Positions 42,546 to 49,808 of a stretch of DNA of 64,000 nucleotides are shown here, in pieces. The notes under the pieces are model-generated. The model did not search any database and was not told the DNA's origin. It saw nothing but the letters and a program-made list of their open reading frames with translations. A program made the position numbers and the translations under genes. Position 1 is the stretch's first letter. Each line of letters begins with the position of its first letter. This stretch comes from Hungatella effluvii (lineage in GTDB: Bacteria > Bacillota > Clostridia > Lachnospirales > Lachnospiraceae): the NCBI RefSeq assembly GCF_003201875.1, contig NZ_QJKD01000015.1, positions 62,001 through 126,000 on the forward strand, written 5' to 3'.

Positions 42546-44324
42546 TTACCACCTGATGGTTATTTCCACAGAACCGGCTCTTACGGTGTTTCCCGGTTTA
42601 AGCTCCGTCTTGACATTGATGCGTTTTCCATCTGCAAAGGTTCCATTCCTGGAATTTAAATCATTGACGTATAATGCTGCGCCATTCCATTCCAGCACAC
42701 AGTGCTGCCTCGACATCTTTGGATCGTCAAAAATAACGTCACACGTATCCGCTCTTCCAATGATCAGACTCCTGTCTATCTCCCACCGGGCCTTTTTGGG
42801 AAGTTCCCCATCCATGCGAATCACCAGATCGAAAAATCTTTTTAAATTTACTCTTTCAGGTTCCTCTTTTTTAACTTCTTCTTTTCGGTTCTCTTCCTGC
42901 TTCCCCGTCTGTTTCAGCTTAACGGCAACCACAATAATCAGGACCACTAACGCCATAAAAATCAGGAACCAGACTCCGGCAGTATCGCCGTCGCCCTCTG
43001 CTATAACCCTGCTGAATATGCTGCGTGATACCGCATCTGAAACCGTATTCTTATCAGCAGCGTTTTCCGTCTCTGCTATATATAGCGAAGCCGTACCGGT
43101 TAAAGGATTCTTCTCCATGGACTGGTCTGTCATACTTTTACAGGAAACCGTATATGTGCCCGGTGTCAGGTCCGATTCCATGGTAAGGACCACATTCTGA
43201 TTGTTTCCGTCCTCTAAGGCCGCTCCCACCGCAGTCCGGGGAGTATCTCCCTGCATAATCAGATAATTAGATATTTCCCCCAGTCCGTTTACAGGCTCGC
43301 TGAAGCTTATACTGATCTGACGTTCACCTGTTTGCGCGGCATTTGTAATTACCGGGGGAATCCTGTCCGGGATCCATCTGGAATCCAGTACCTGTCTCGT
43401 AATCGTATCCCGCCCGTCATTTGTTTTCAGGGCAAACATTTCGAACTCATTCGAAACACGGTTTGACACGCTGCTAAACTGCAGCTCCGTACAGTCATAA
43501 AGTCTGTCGTATAAATCAGTCAGAACGGTGCTGCCCTCCTTCGCTCCAAAAGTAATAATGCCGCCTCCCGACATCCTGGAGAATTCGCCGAAACTGTTGA
43601 TATTGTCCCTGCCTGTATCGCGGATGCACATGCCGTAAAGGGGAAGGCCATACTCTTTTAATGTTTCCTGCGCCTCCTGCGCCATCTTTTTGCCAACCGC
43701 AATATCCTCGCCATCTGAAATTACCACCAGAACCCGGCGCCTGCATTCTTCCGGCCCGGTTTTAGCCGCAATTGCGCCAACCCGGTCTACAGCTTCGAAA
43801 AGCAGTGTCTTCTGGTCATGGTTTTCCACCGTATCAAGTATTGCACGCATTTCCTCAGTCTTTTGGCTGCCATCCGCCAGAAGTCTGACTTCTTCTCCAA
43901 AAGTACACAACACCAGGCGGTCATTTTCTCCAAGCCGCTCCTGAAGATTTAAAATTCCGTTTTTAATCTCTTTAAAATACGATTTTGGCATCGATCCGGA
44001 GATATCCAGCAGAACATAGAGATAGATTCCCTCCCCGCTGTCCCTGAAGGAACAGGCCCCCTGCCATGTCAGCTCCTCCGTCCCCAGATAAGCCGCTGTG
44101 TTTTGGCCCGTTACAGTATCCAGACCATAGCCATAAACCATAATCTCCGGCAAATTTGTATAGACCTGTTCAATACGCTGCGTGCTCTCCTCTACCATGG
44201 TTCCTTCCGCCGCCAGAACCATCCGGGCCGGCAAAGCCGCCGTTAAAAACGCTGCCAGAAGTATTCCGGGAACTGCTCTCATCGCAGCCTTCCAGGCCGT
44301 CATTTTTTTCACTCTTCCTCCCAT
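42546..44324 (-). CDS. Secreted VWA domain, membrane span and cytoplasmic FHA domain
   Basis: This 592-residue protein crosses the membrane once near its C-terminus. A signal peptide (AVPGILLAAFLTAALPARM) leads to an outer von Willebrand A domain with intact MIDAS (VLLDISGSMPKS, Asp107/Ser109/Ser111), then an Ig-like Ca-binding-style domain (PPVITNAAQTGERQISISF), one membrane span (WFLIFMALVVLIIVVAVKL) and a cytoplasmic FHA domain (SLIIGRADTCDVIF, MSRQHCVLEW, NSRNGTFADGKRI). It thus joins outside ligand binding by the VWA domain to phosphothreonine reading inside. It overlaps the upstream gene by 16 bp. Operons joining VWA, PP2C and kinase genes are known, but not this architecture. Confidence 0.92.
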   Translation of the reverse strand: MGGRVKKMTAWKAAMRAVPGILLAAFLTAALPARMVLAAEGTMVEESTQRIEQVYTNLPEIMVYGYGLDTVTGQNTAAYLGTEELTWQGACSFRDSGEGIYLYVLLDISGSMPKSYFKEIKNGILNLQERLGENDRLVLCTFGEEVRLLADGSQKTEEMRAILDTVENHDQKTLLFEAVDRVGAIAAKTGPEECRRRVLVVISDGEDIAVGKKMAQEAQETLKEYGLPLYGMCIRDTGRDNINSFGEFSRMSGGGIITFGAKEGSTVLTDLYDRLYDCTELQFSSVSNRVSNEFEMFALKTNDGRDTITRQVLDSRWIPDRIPPVITNAAQTGERQISISFSEPVNGLGEISNYLIMQGDTPRTAVGAALEDGNNQNVVLTMESDLTPGTYTVSCKSMTDQSMEKNPLTGTASLYIAETENAADKNTVSDAVSRSIFSRVIAEGDGDTAGVWFLIFMALVVLIIVVAVKLKQTGKQEENRKEEVKKEEPERVNLKRFFDLVIRMDGELPKKARWEIDRSLIIGRADTCDVIFDDPKMSRQHCVLEWNGAALYVNDLNSRNGTFADGKRINVKTELKPGNTVRAGSVEITIRW

Positions 44325-44902
44325 ACTCTTCCTTTCCGGCAGAAAGCAACGAATTCATAGATGCATTCCCCTGTCTGTATTTGATCTCCTGTTATAATTT
44401 TTACCGGAGTCTCCAAATGTTTCCCGTTTAAATAGGTAAGAGTTCCTTTACCGGGAATGGCTGTAAATTCATTTTCCCTGTCATCGTAAACAACCGCCCA
44501 GTGTTTCTTTCCATCAATCCAGTTAAAACCATGGTGCAGACGGTAATCGGCTCCTTTTTTTTCGCCTGCCACACAGACGAGCCAGCCGGTCACATAGTCA
44601 TTGCCCTTCTCCGGTGAAAAGCGCCCGATGGTTTTTGCATCATCATACGCCTCGCTCTCTATATTCACTTCGTCATATGCCTGCGTCACACCGTCTTCAG
44701 AAACCCGTTCCTCTTCAGACCCCTGTACCTTTTCCCTTTTACGTCCGGAAACCGCCCCGAAAAGGAGTCTCTTTTTTTTCACCGGAGTTTCCATGGCAGC
44801 TTCTGCCTGATCTGCGGCATTATTAAATATTCCGCAGTGCGGACACCTGGAAAACTTTTCATCATCATAATAATGGCCTCTGCCGCATCTGATTACCGCC
44901 AC
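44309..44902 (-). CDS. Zinc-ribbon protein with a divergent FHA-like domain
   Basis: This 197-residue cytoplasmic protein has the same zinc ribbon as the two FHA proteins of the operon (RCGRGHYYDDEKFSRCPHCG) and a C-terminal beta-rich domain that aligns with their FHA part (VTGWLVCVAGEKKGADYRL). It lacks the usual GR and SRxH phosphothreonine residues: the region reads GFNWIDGKKHWAVVYDD. It may keep the fold for protein binding only. The start is a GTG with AGGAGG 7 bp upstream, 2 bp after the PP2C stop. It overlaps the VWA-FHA gene by 16 bp. Confidence 0.8.
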   Translation of the reverse strand: MAVIRCGRGHYYDDEKFSRCPHCGIFNNAADQAEAAMETPVKKKRLLFGAVSGRKREKVQGSEEERVSEDGVTQAYDEVNIESEAYDDAKTIGRFSPEKGNDYVTGWLVCVAGEKKGADYRLHHGFNWIDGKKHWAVVYDDRENEFTAIPGKGTLTYLNGKHLETPVKIITGDQIQTGECIYEFVAFCRKGRVWEEE

Positions 44903-44904
44903 TT

Positions 44905-45642
44905 TCAGCCCTCCTGCCCAGCCCAGACTGCCACCGCCGAATAATTATCCATTTCTTTCTTTCTGCCGTTTTTCAAAATGACTTCTTCCATCATATCAAT
45001 CCACTGCTGGGGGGAACCTGCCTTTTTCAGACAGGAAGTCATCTTTTTTTCTTCAATCAATTCCCAGAATCCGTCGCTGCACAGCAGAAACTGCTGATTT
45101 CCGTTCCTTTCAATGGGATCGTGAAGTTCATAACGGTTCTGTTCCCATTCTATGCCCATAACACGGAGCAGACGGTTGCGGTCTGGATGGTTTCGTATTT
45201 TTTTTTCTTTCAGCTTTCCGGCAGCCACAAGCATTTGAGGCACACTGTGGTCGTAAGTGCGTTCCATCAGGCATTTTTCCTGAAAATAATACAGTCTGGA
45301 ATCACCAATGTGGCCCCACTGAATCAGTTCCTCTCCCACCTGAAGCAGAACCAGCGTAGTTTTCATATCACTGGCCATCCGGTCAGCCTTCTGGTATTCA
45401 ATGATGTTTTGCTGGCTTATATCAAAAGCCTTGCGAAGGCTGTCCTCCGAATACGCCGGTTCTTCCGACAAAATTTCCATGGAAGTCTCTACGGCAATCC
45501 TGGAGGCCACCTCGCCTTTTCCATGACCGCCCAGCCCGTCCGCAAGCGCAAAATACAAAGCTTCCCTTCCTTCGAACATCCCGGTACAGTCTTCATTATT
45601 TTGACGGCCGCCTTCTTTGCAAAGTAAACTGTATGTTATCAT
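44905..45642 (-). CDS. PP2C-family Ser/Thr phosphatase
   Basis: This 245-residue soluble phosphatase is the second PP2C of the operon. Motifs include GRQNNEDCTGMF, YFALADGLGGHGKGEVAS with the metal Asp, MKTTLVLLQV, QWGHIGDSRLYYF and LLCSDGFWELI. AAGGAG precedes the start. It is shorter than the one at 40394-41197 and only distantly similar, so the two may act on different kinases or cell sites. It stands 42 bp after the membrane FHA gene and 2 bp before the divergent-FHA gene. Confidence 0.92.
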   Translation of the reverse strand: MITYSLLCKEGGRQNNEDCTGMFEGREALYFALADGLGGHGKGEVASRIAVETSMEILSEEPAYSEDSLRKAFDISQQNIIEYQKADRMASDMKTTLVLLQVGEELIQWGHIGDSRLYYFQEKCLMERTYDHSVPQMLVAAGKLKEKKIRNHPDRNRLLRVMGIEWEQNRYELHDPIERNGNQQFLLCSDGFWELIEEKKMTSCLKKAGSPQQWIDMMEEVILKNGRKKEMDNYSAVAVWAGQEG

Positions 45643-45684
45643 AGTCTCTCCTTCTGCCGCCTGCTCCGGTAACAGTATCAGTGA

Positions 45685-46584
45685 TTAATCGAGGCGGAAC
45701 ATATTTTTCTTATTTCCAAGATAAATCGAACTTCCCCTTGGAACCATCTTTCCCTGTCCCTTTTCCAGACGTGTACCGTCTTCTAAATACGTTCCGTTAC
45801 TGGAATAGTCGGTCACAATATAATTCCCGTTGCCCACATCAAAACGCACGGAACAGTGTCTTCTGCTGACATCTGTGTCATACTGGTCAAAGATAATATT
45901 ACAATTCGAAGCGGTTCTGCCAAAGGTAATCTCCTTGCCGTCCGTCACATCAAAGACTGCTCCCTGGTATTTTCCGGTTACTCCGGTTATAACAGCTTTT
46001 TTTACATTTGAACGGACTGGCGGAATAACCGGTGTTTTATCTTCCTGAGGTCCTTCAAACCCCCGATAATGAATCGCATCCGAAAAAGCAATCAGAACCA
46101 GCAGAACCGTGCCCACGAAGCCTAATGACGGAACCACCTCGACCCATGCCGTATTTGGATTAAATCCATAGAAATAGTAGAACTTACGGTAATATAAAAA
46201 GGTAAACACATAATTTGCAATTACGTACATAACCAGCAGGACAAACCAGATCACGGGCTTTTTCGTAAGTATCTGCAGGAGCAGGCATACCAGCCCGCTG
46301 CTGGCCACAGTCACGGTAGACGTGCCAAAGAAGAAAATATACCACCACGGGCATTCGCCAATCTGCATCTGGTATAACTGGCGCGCGATCGGAACAAGCG
46401 GCATCCAGTCAGATTGAAGACCCTTTTTACGTCCTACGCACATAAGCATGTATCCTCTGGCAAAATACGGTATCAGAATTCCCGCAATCAGGATAATAAT
46501 ATAAAATACCCCCAACCCATTCATAATTGCCATAAAATCCCGGTATAAGCTGTATAAATCATTTGCATTATTAAAAATATCCAT
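45685..46584 (-). CDS. Multi-span membrane protein with C-terminal FHA domain
   Basis: This 299-residue protein has about five membrane helices in the first 180 residues (for example FYIIILIAGILIPYFA and PVIWFVLLVMYVIANYVF), resembling the DUF5684-like membrane domain of Clostridia, and a cytoplasmic FHA domain at the C-terminus (ITFGRTASNCNIIF, VSRRHCSVRFD, YSSNGTYLEDGTRL). The GR, SRRH and SNGT residues for phosphothreonine binding are intact. It would place a phospho-reader at the membrane next to the transmembrane kinases. A good AGGGAGG site precedes the start. The membrane domain's role is unknown. Confidence 0.88.
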   Translation of the reverse strand: MDIFNNANDLYSLYRDFMAIMNGLGVFYIIILIAGILIPYFARGYMLMCVGRKKGLQSDWMPLVPIARQLYQMQIGECPWWYIFFFGTSTVTVASSGLVCLLLQILTKKPVIWFVLLVMYVIANYVFTFLYYRKFYYFYGFNPNTAWVEVVPSLGFVGTVLLVLIAFSDAIHYRGFEGPQEDKTPVIPPVRSNVKKAVITGVTGKYQGAVFDVTDGKEITFGRTASNCNIIFDQYDTDVSRRHCSVRFDVGNGNYIVTDYSSNGTYLEDGTRLEKGQGKMVPRGSSIYLGNKKNMFRLD

Positions 46585-46601
46585 GTTTCATATCCTCCCT
46601 G

Positions 46602-47216
46602 TTATTTATTATTTTTACTGCCTTCCCACTGAAATACATCGTCACAGCAGGGAACAAACATCAGCGTTACATCCCCCACCTGCAGAACACTGTTCTTTCT
46701 TATTTCCTTAGCTGAGAGCACCACCTCATCGTCTAAATAGAACAATTCCTTTGACTCCCCGGGCTGAACCAGGAAAATATTCTGCCTTGGCTCATAGATT
46801 ACGGCGGCATGGCGTTCTCTCGAAACCGATAACTCCCCTTCCAGGCAGATATCCATGTTTCTTCCCCGGCCGATAAAGTTTCTCCCACTCTTGATTTTGA
46901 AGTCCTGGCCAAAAAATCTTCCGCCGGTACACACGAGCCAGCCTACAACAGGCTCTTTGCTCTCGTTTTCCACTCTTTGATCCATAAAGATACCCATGGT
47001 CTGATTATCGTCCTCCACGATCATATGACCGCCCGGGCTTTCATTAACCGGCTTTCCATCTGCTCCAATCGCAATCGTAGCCCCCTCCGAATCATCCTCC
47101 GTCATCACCAACGCGACTGTTTTGTTGGGTTCTGCGCCCTGGCCGGCACAATGGGGGCAGGAGGAATACATATCCCCATCGTAGAAGTGGCCGTTTTTAC
47201 ATTTCTGCAGATTCAT
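46602..47216 (-). CDS. Zinc-ribbon FHA-domain protein, first gene of the kinase operon
   Basis: This 204-residue paralogue of the protein at 35415-36059 has the same zinc ribbon (QKCKNGHFYDGDMYSSCPHC), acidic linker with a Thr-containing motif DNQTMGIF, and C-terminal FHA domain (GRNFIGRGRNMDICL, VSRERHAAVIYEP), ending FVPCCDDVFQW. The DNxTxxF/Y motif occurs in both paralogues and, as DAKTIGRF, in the divergent one at 44309-44902, so it may be a kinase phosphorylation site. AAGGAG precedes the ATG. It is the first gene after the candidate promoter. Confidence 0.9.
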   Translation of the reverse strand: MNLQKCKNGHFYDGDMYSSCPHCAGQGAEPNKTVALVMTEDDSEGATIAIGADGKPVNESPGGHMIVEDDNQTMGIFMDQRVENESKEPVVGWLVCTGGRFFGQDFKIKSGRNFIGRGRNMDICLEGELSVSRERHAAVIYEPRQNIFLVQPGESKELFYLDDEVVLSAKEIRKNSVLQVGDVTLMFVPCCDDVFQWEGSKNNK

Positions 47217-47250
47217 ACTCTTGTCTCCTTATCCTGTATTTTTATAAAAT

Positions 47251-47322
47251 TAAAGGGCCAACCTTCCGGTCAGCCCATTCTAGCTCTCGTTTGTAACTGG
47301 CTGCCATTTTACAGGCCCTTTA
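47251..47322. repeat. Inverted repeats around the kinase-operon promoter and leader
   Basis: A 9-bp perfect inverted repeat (47251-47259 with 47314-47322) encloses 54 bp holding a second pairing of about 7 bp (CAGCC/GGCTG plus GG/CC with one bulge). The outer right arm lies in the spacer of the promoter. The inner stem would be at the start of the mRNA leader. It may be a two-site operator or a structured leader. Confidence 0.6.
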
Positions 47323-47334
47323 GTTTTGCGTCAA
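47306..47334 (-). promoter_or_regulatory. Promoter of the kinase/phosphatase/FHA operon
   Basis: On the minus strand TTGACG (47329-47334) and TAAAAT (47306-47311) are separated by exactly 17 bp; each matches the sigma-A consensus at 5 of 6 positions. It lies about 90 bp before the first operon gene. Confidence 0.7.
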
Positions 47335-47477
47335 CGGCTTTCGCCGAATTTGCCATATTACATGAATTTTAGAATAATTTACAATTGTTTTAAGTATTGT
47401 ATAATAATTATAGTAGAATATGCACTAAAAACAATATGTGCTCGATAATGTTCTCCATGATCTTGCACGATTCGACA

Positions 47478-48956
47478 TTATTTTTGCACTTCTATTTTTA
47501 ATTTCTCGATATAGAACTGGATTGCAGACAGGGTGTCCGTTTTAGAGCAGACATATTTCGATTGTGCTGCGTATTTAATAAAATCATAAAATGCATGAAC
47601 CAATGTATATTCTTCGATTTCAATACAGTGATACCGCGCTTCGTCTTCATCAAATAAATAGAGCGATAACTCCTTCATACTATGTACCGACACAGAAATA
47701 TGCCTGGATATCGGAAACAGCCTCGTATTAATCATGCGCAGAACCTCTCCTTCTCCTCCGGCCACCTCCTCATAAAGATTTTCAAGTAAACATAAACGTT
47801 CTTCACTCGTAAACGGCCTGGCATATCCAACTGGTATATCCTTCAAAACCCCGGTTGAGGCAAATTCCGCAAGTCCCTCTTCAGTAAAAAGACCGATCTT
47901 ATTCTTAATATCATAGAACTGACGTGACCGCTTATCGACTAATTCCACCGCCTGTTCTCTATAAGGAAGCCCTTCCATCAGCACCTTTCTAACCAGTTTC
48001 TCTCTGCACATGGGAATAAAGCATGGCTGTTCTTCAATCCAAAAAAGCGAGTTTCCAGCCTCATCACACCTCATAAAATGCTCTCCCATAGCAATCACAT
48101 CCACCGAATGCTTAAAAAGATTCACAGCCTGCTCTGCCTGATGTTCAAAGCTGTCCCTGTAAAACTTTACAACCTCCATATCCTCTTCCAAATAAACCGT
48201 CTTAAAATCTGCCGAAAGCAAAAAAACGTAATCAGAAAATAAAATAGAATTGGGAAATCCAATTCTACAGCCATCATCCTCTAATATATTTACGTAACGC
48301 TGATAAACACGATAGCCCTCTCCCCGAATTAGAAGATACGGAACGATCTTTGTCAGAACTCTGAGATTCTGATTATCCCGTTCCATACTGACCGGAGTTT
48401 TCACAAAATCAATGATCTGCCGAATCTCCAGTTCCCTAAAATCCATTTCCCCAATCAGGCTCATAAACCGGTCATAAAATCCATGCGCAAATGTTATTGA
48501 CAGACAGATCCCTCTATGTTCCCTGCCGTAAGCCTCCCGCTTTAAAAAAGTTTCCAGCAGACAGCCTATCGTATATTCCCCAGTAAAAACCTTCCGCTTT
48601 GGTCTGATCAACTGCACTTCCACCGACTGTCTAACGCATACCGCCATTTTGGCCCTTTCATAAAAAAGTGCCATGGATTCAATCAGATATTTCACATACT
48701 TCCTCTGAATATACAGATTTCTTCCACAGCACTCCATTTCATACGCTTCCATAAGCATCTCACACTCTGCCGCCGTTAAATTAAGTTTGGATGCCAAAAC
48801 CTTCACTGATTCTATCTGCGGCAGCCGTTCCCCCTTAATCGCCTTCTGTATTGAAGTCCGATTAACCCCTGAAATTTTAGCCAGCTGATACACGGTAACA
48901 CCGCTGGCCTGGATATATTGCTTCAACAGTTCAGAAAATGGTGGTAACATCAACAT
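47478..48956 (-). CDS. XRE-type HTH protein with large unknown domain
   Basis: This 492-residue protein opens with a Cro/CI-type HTH (YQLAKISGVNRTSIQKAIKGER, residues about 20-45) followed by about 420 residues that I cannot assign. The rest is mixed alpha/beta with no membrane span or signal peptide. GGAGG lies about 12 bp before the first ATG. It stands alone upstream of the kinase operon on the same strand, separated by 261 bp that hold the operon's promoter, so it is a candidate regulator of that operon. The large C-terminal part may be a ligand- or partner-binding sensor. Confidence 0.8.
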   Translation of the reverse strand: MLMLPPFSELLKQYIQASGVTVYQLAKISGVNRTSIQKAIKGERLPQIESVKVLASKLNLTAAECEMLMEAYEMECCGRNLYIQRKYVKYLIESMALFYERAKMAVCVRQSVEVQLIRPKRKVFTGEYTIGCLLETFLKREAYGREHRGICLSITFAHGFYDRFMSLIGEMDFRELEIRQIIDFVKTPVSMERDNQNLRVLTKIVPYLLIRGEGYRVYQRYVNILEDDGCRIGFPNSILFSDYVFLLSADFKTVYLEEDMEVVKFYRDSFEHQAEQAVNLFKHSVDVIAMGEHFMRCDEAGNSLFWIEEQPCFIPMCREKLVRKVLMEGLPYREQAVELVDKRSRQFYDIKNKIGLFTEEGLAEFASTGVLKDIPVGYARPFTSEERLCLLENLYEEVAGGEGEVLRMINTRLFPISRHISVSVHSMKELSLYLFDEDEARYHCIEIEEYTLVHAFYDFIKYAAQSKYVCSKTDTLSAIQFYIEKLKIEVQK

Positions 48957-49124
48957 AAACTTTTTCTTCCTCCCATGCCGCTTTTTCTTTTATGGCATAA
49001 AATGGCCATAAAATCCCATTTTGTACTAATTATACTATTTATATCGAAAAATTTGGCGGCTTGTGAGGGACAAGATTTATTTTGCATAATTCTTTTACTT
49101 TAAAATCGCCTGCTCTTTATCATA

Positions 49125-49706
49125 TTAAATTAGTAAACCAGTAAATACCTGATCTTTATCATCTTGGTTTATTGCCAAATATCTCTTTGTAATTTTCAAA
49201 GACGAATGATTATAAATTTCCATTATAATTGCTGGTGGAACCCCTTTTTTCCATGCCTGGTAGCCAAATGTCTTCCTCAGAGAATGGCAGGATATATTTC
49301 CTTCAATATCCAATTTTGCAACAGCTTCTTTTATGATAATAAATGCCCTGCTGCGATGTATTGGTCGATTTTCTCCTTTTTGACTTTTAAATATAAAATT
49401 ATATGGCATGACCTGTTGTTCTGTATTGCTCCATAATACCTGAAACGCTTTTATAACGTTTTCATTCAGTACAATTTGATTATTTTTATGAGTTTTTTTC
49501 TCCTGTATATATAAATATTTATGGTAATGTCCGAATTCAAAATTATAAACCTGCTCCCATCTTAAAAGTAATAAATCACTTATTCTTAAAGCTGTATTAA
49601 GCCCTACAACAAATAACGCATAATCTCTCCATCTCCCTTTTAAATAATAAAATTGTTTAATTTTTTCAATATCCTCTAAATTTCTAATAGGTTCCGTGAC
49701 CCCCAT
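49125..49706 (-). CDS. Short tyrosine recombinase (catalytic domain only)
   Basis: This 193-residue site-specific recombinase lacks the usual core-binding domain. The catalytic residues are visible: Arg in NTALRISDLLLL, Lys in QEKKTHKNNQI, HxxR in SCHSLRKTFGY, His in IYNHSSLKITK and Tyr in TKRYLAIN. Phe replaces the usual small residue after RKT, a minor change. AGGAGG lies before the ATG. It marks the left border of an A+T-rich island of surface-polysaccharide genes, so it may have mediated its capture or may switch its expression; no att repeats were identified. Confidence 0.88.
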   Translation of the reverse strand: MGVTEPIRNLEDIEKIKQFYYLKGRWRDYALFVVGLNTALRISDLLLLRWEQVYNFEFGHYHKYLYIQEKKTHKNNQIVLNENVIKAFQVLWSNTEQQVMPYNFIFKSQKGENRPIHRSRAFIIIKEAVAKLDIEGNISCHSLRKTFGYQAWKKGVPPAIIMEIYNHSSLKITKRYLAINQDDKDQVFTGLLI

Positions 49707-49808
49707 AAAAACCTCCTTATAGCAGGCGACAATACAACATTATAGTATATTTTGTTGTGTTTTGATATGCATAAAAAAAGGAAATTAGATATTCGGAGAA
49801 AGGAAACT

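Noticed and set aside
29258..47216. A complete contractile secretion system combining the sheath gene with the kinase/phosphatase/FHA operon, as in type VI secretion
   Set aside because: No tube, baseplate, spike, membrane-complex or sheath-recycling ATPase gene is present, and the sheath gene is outside the operon.
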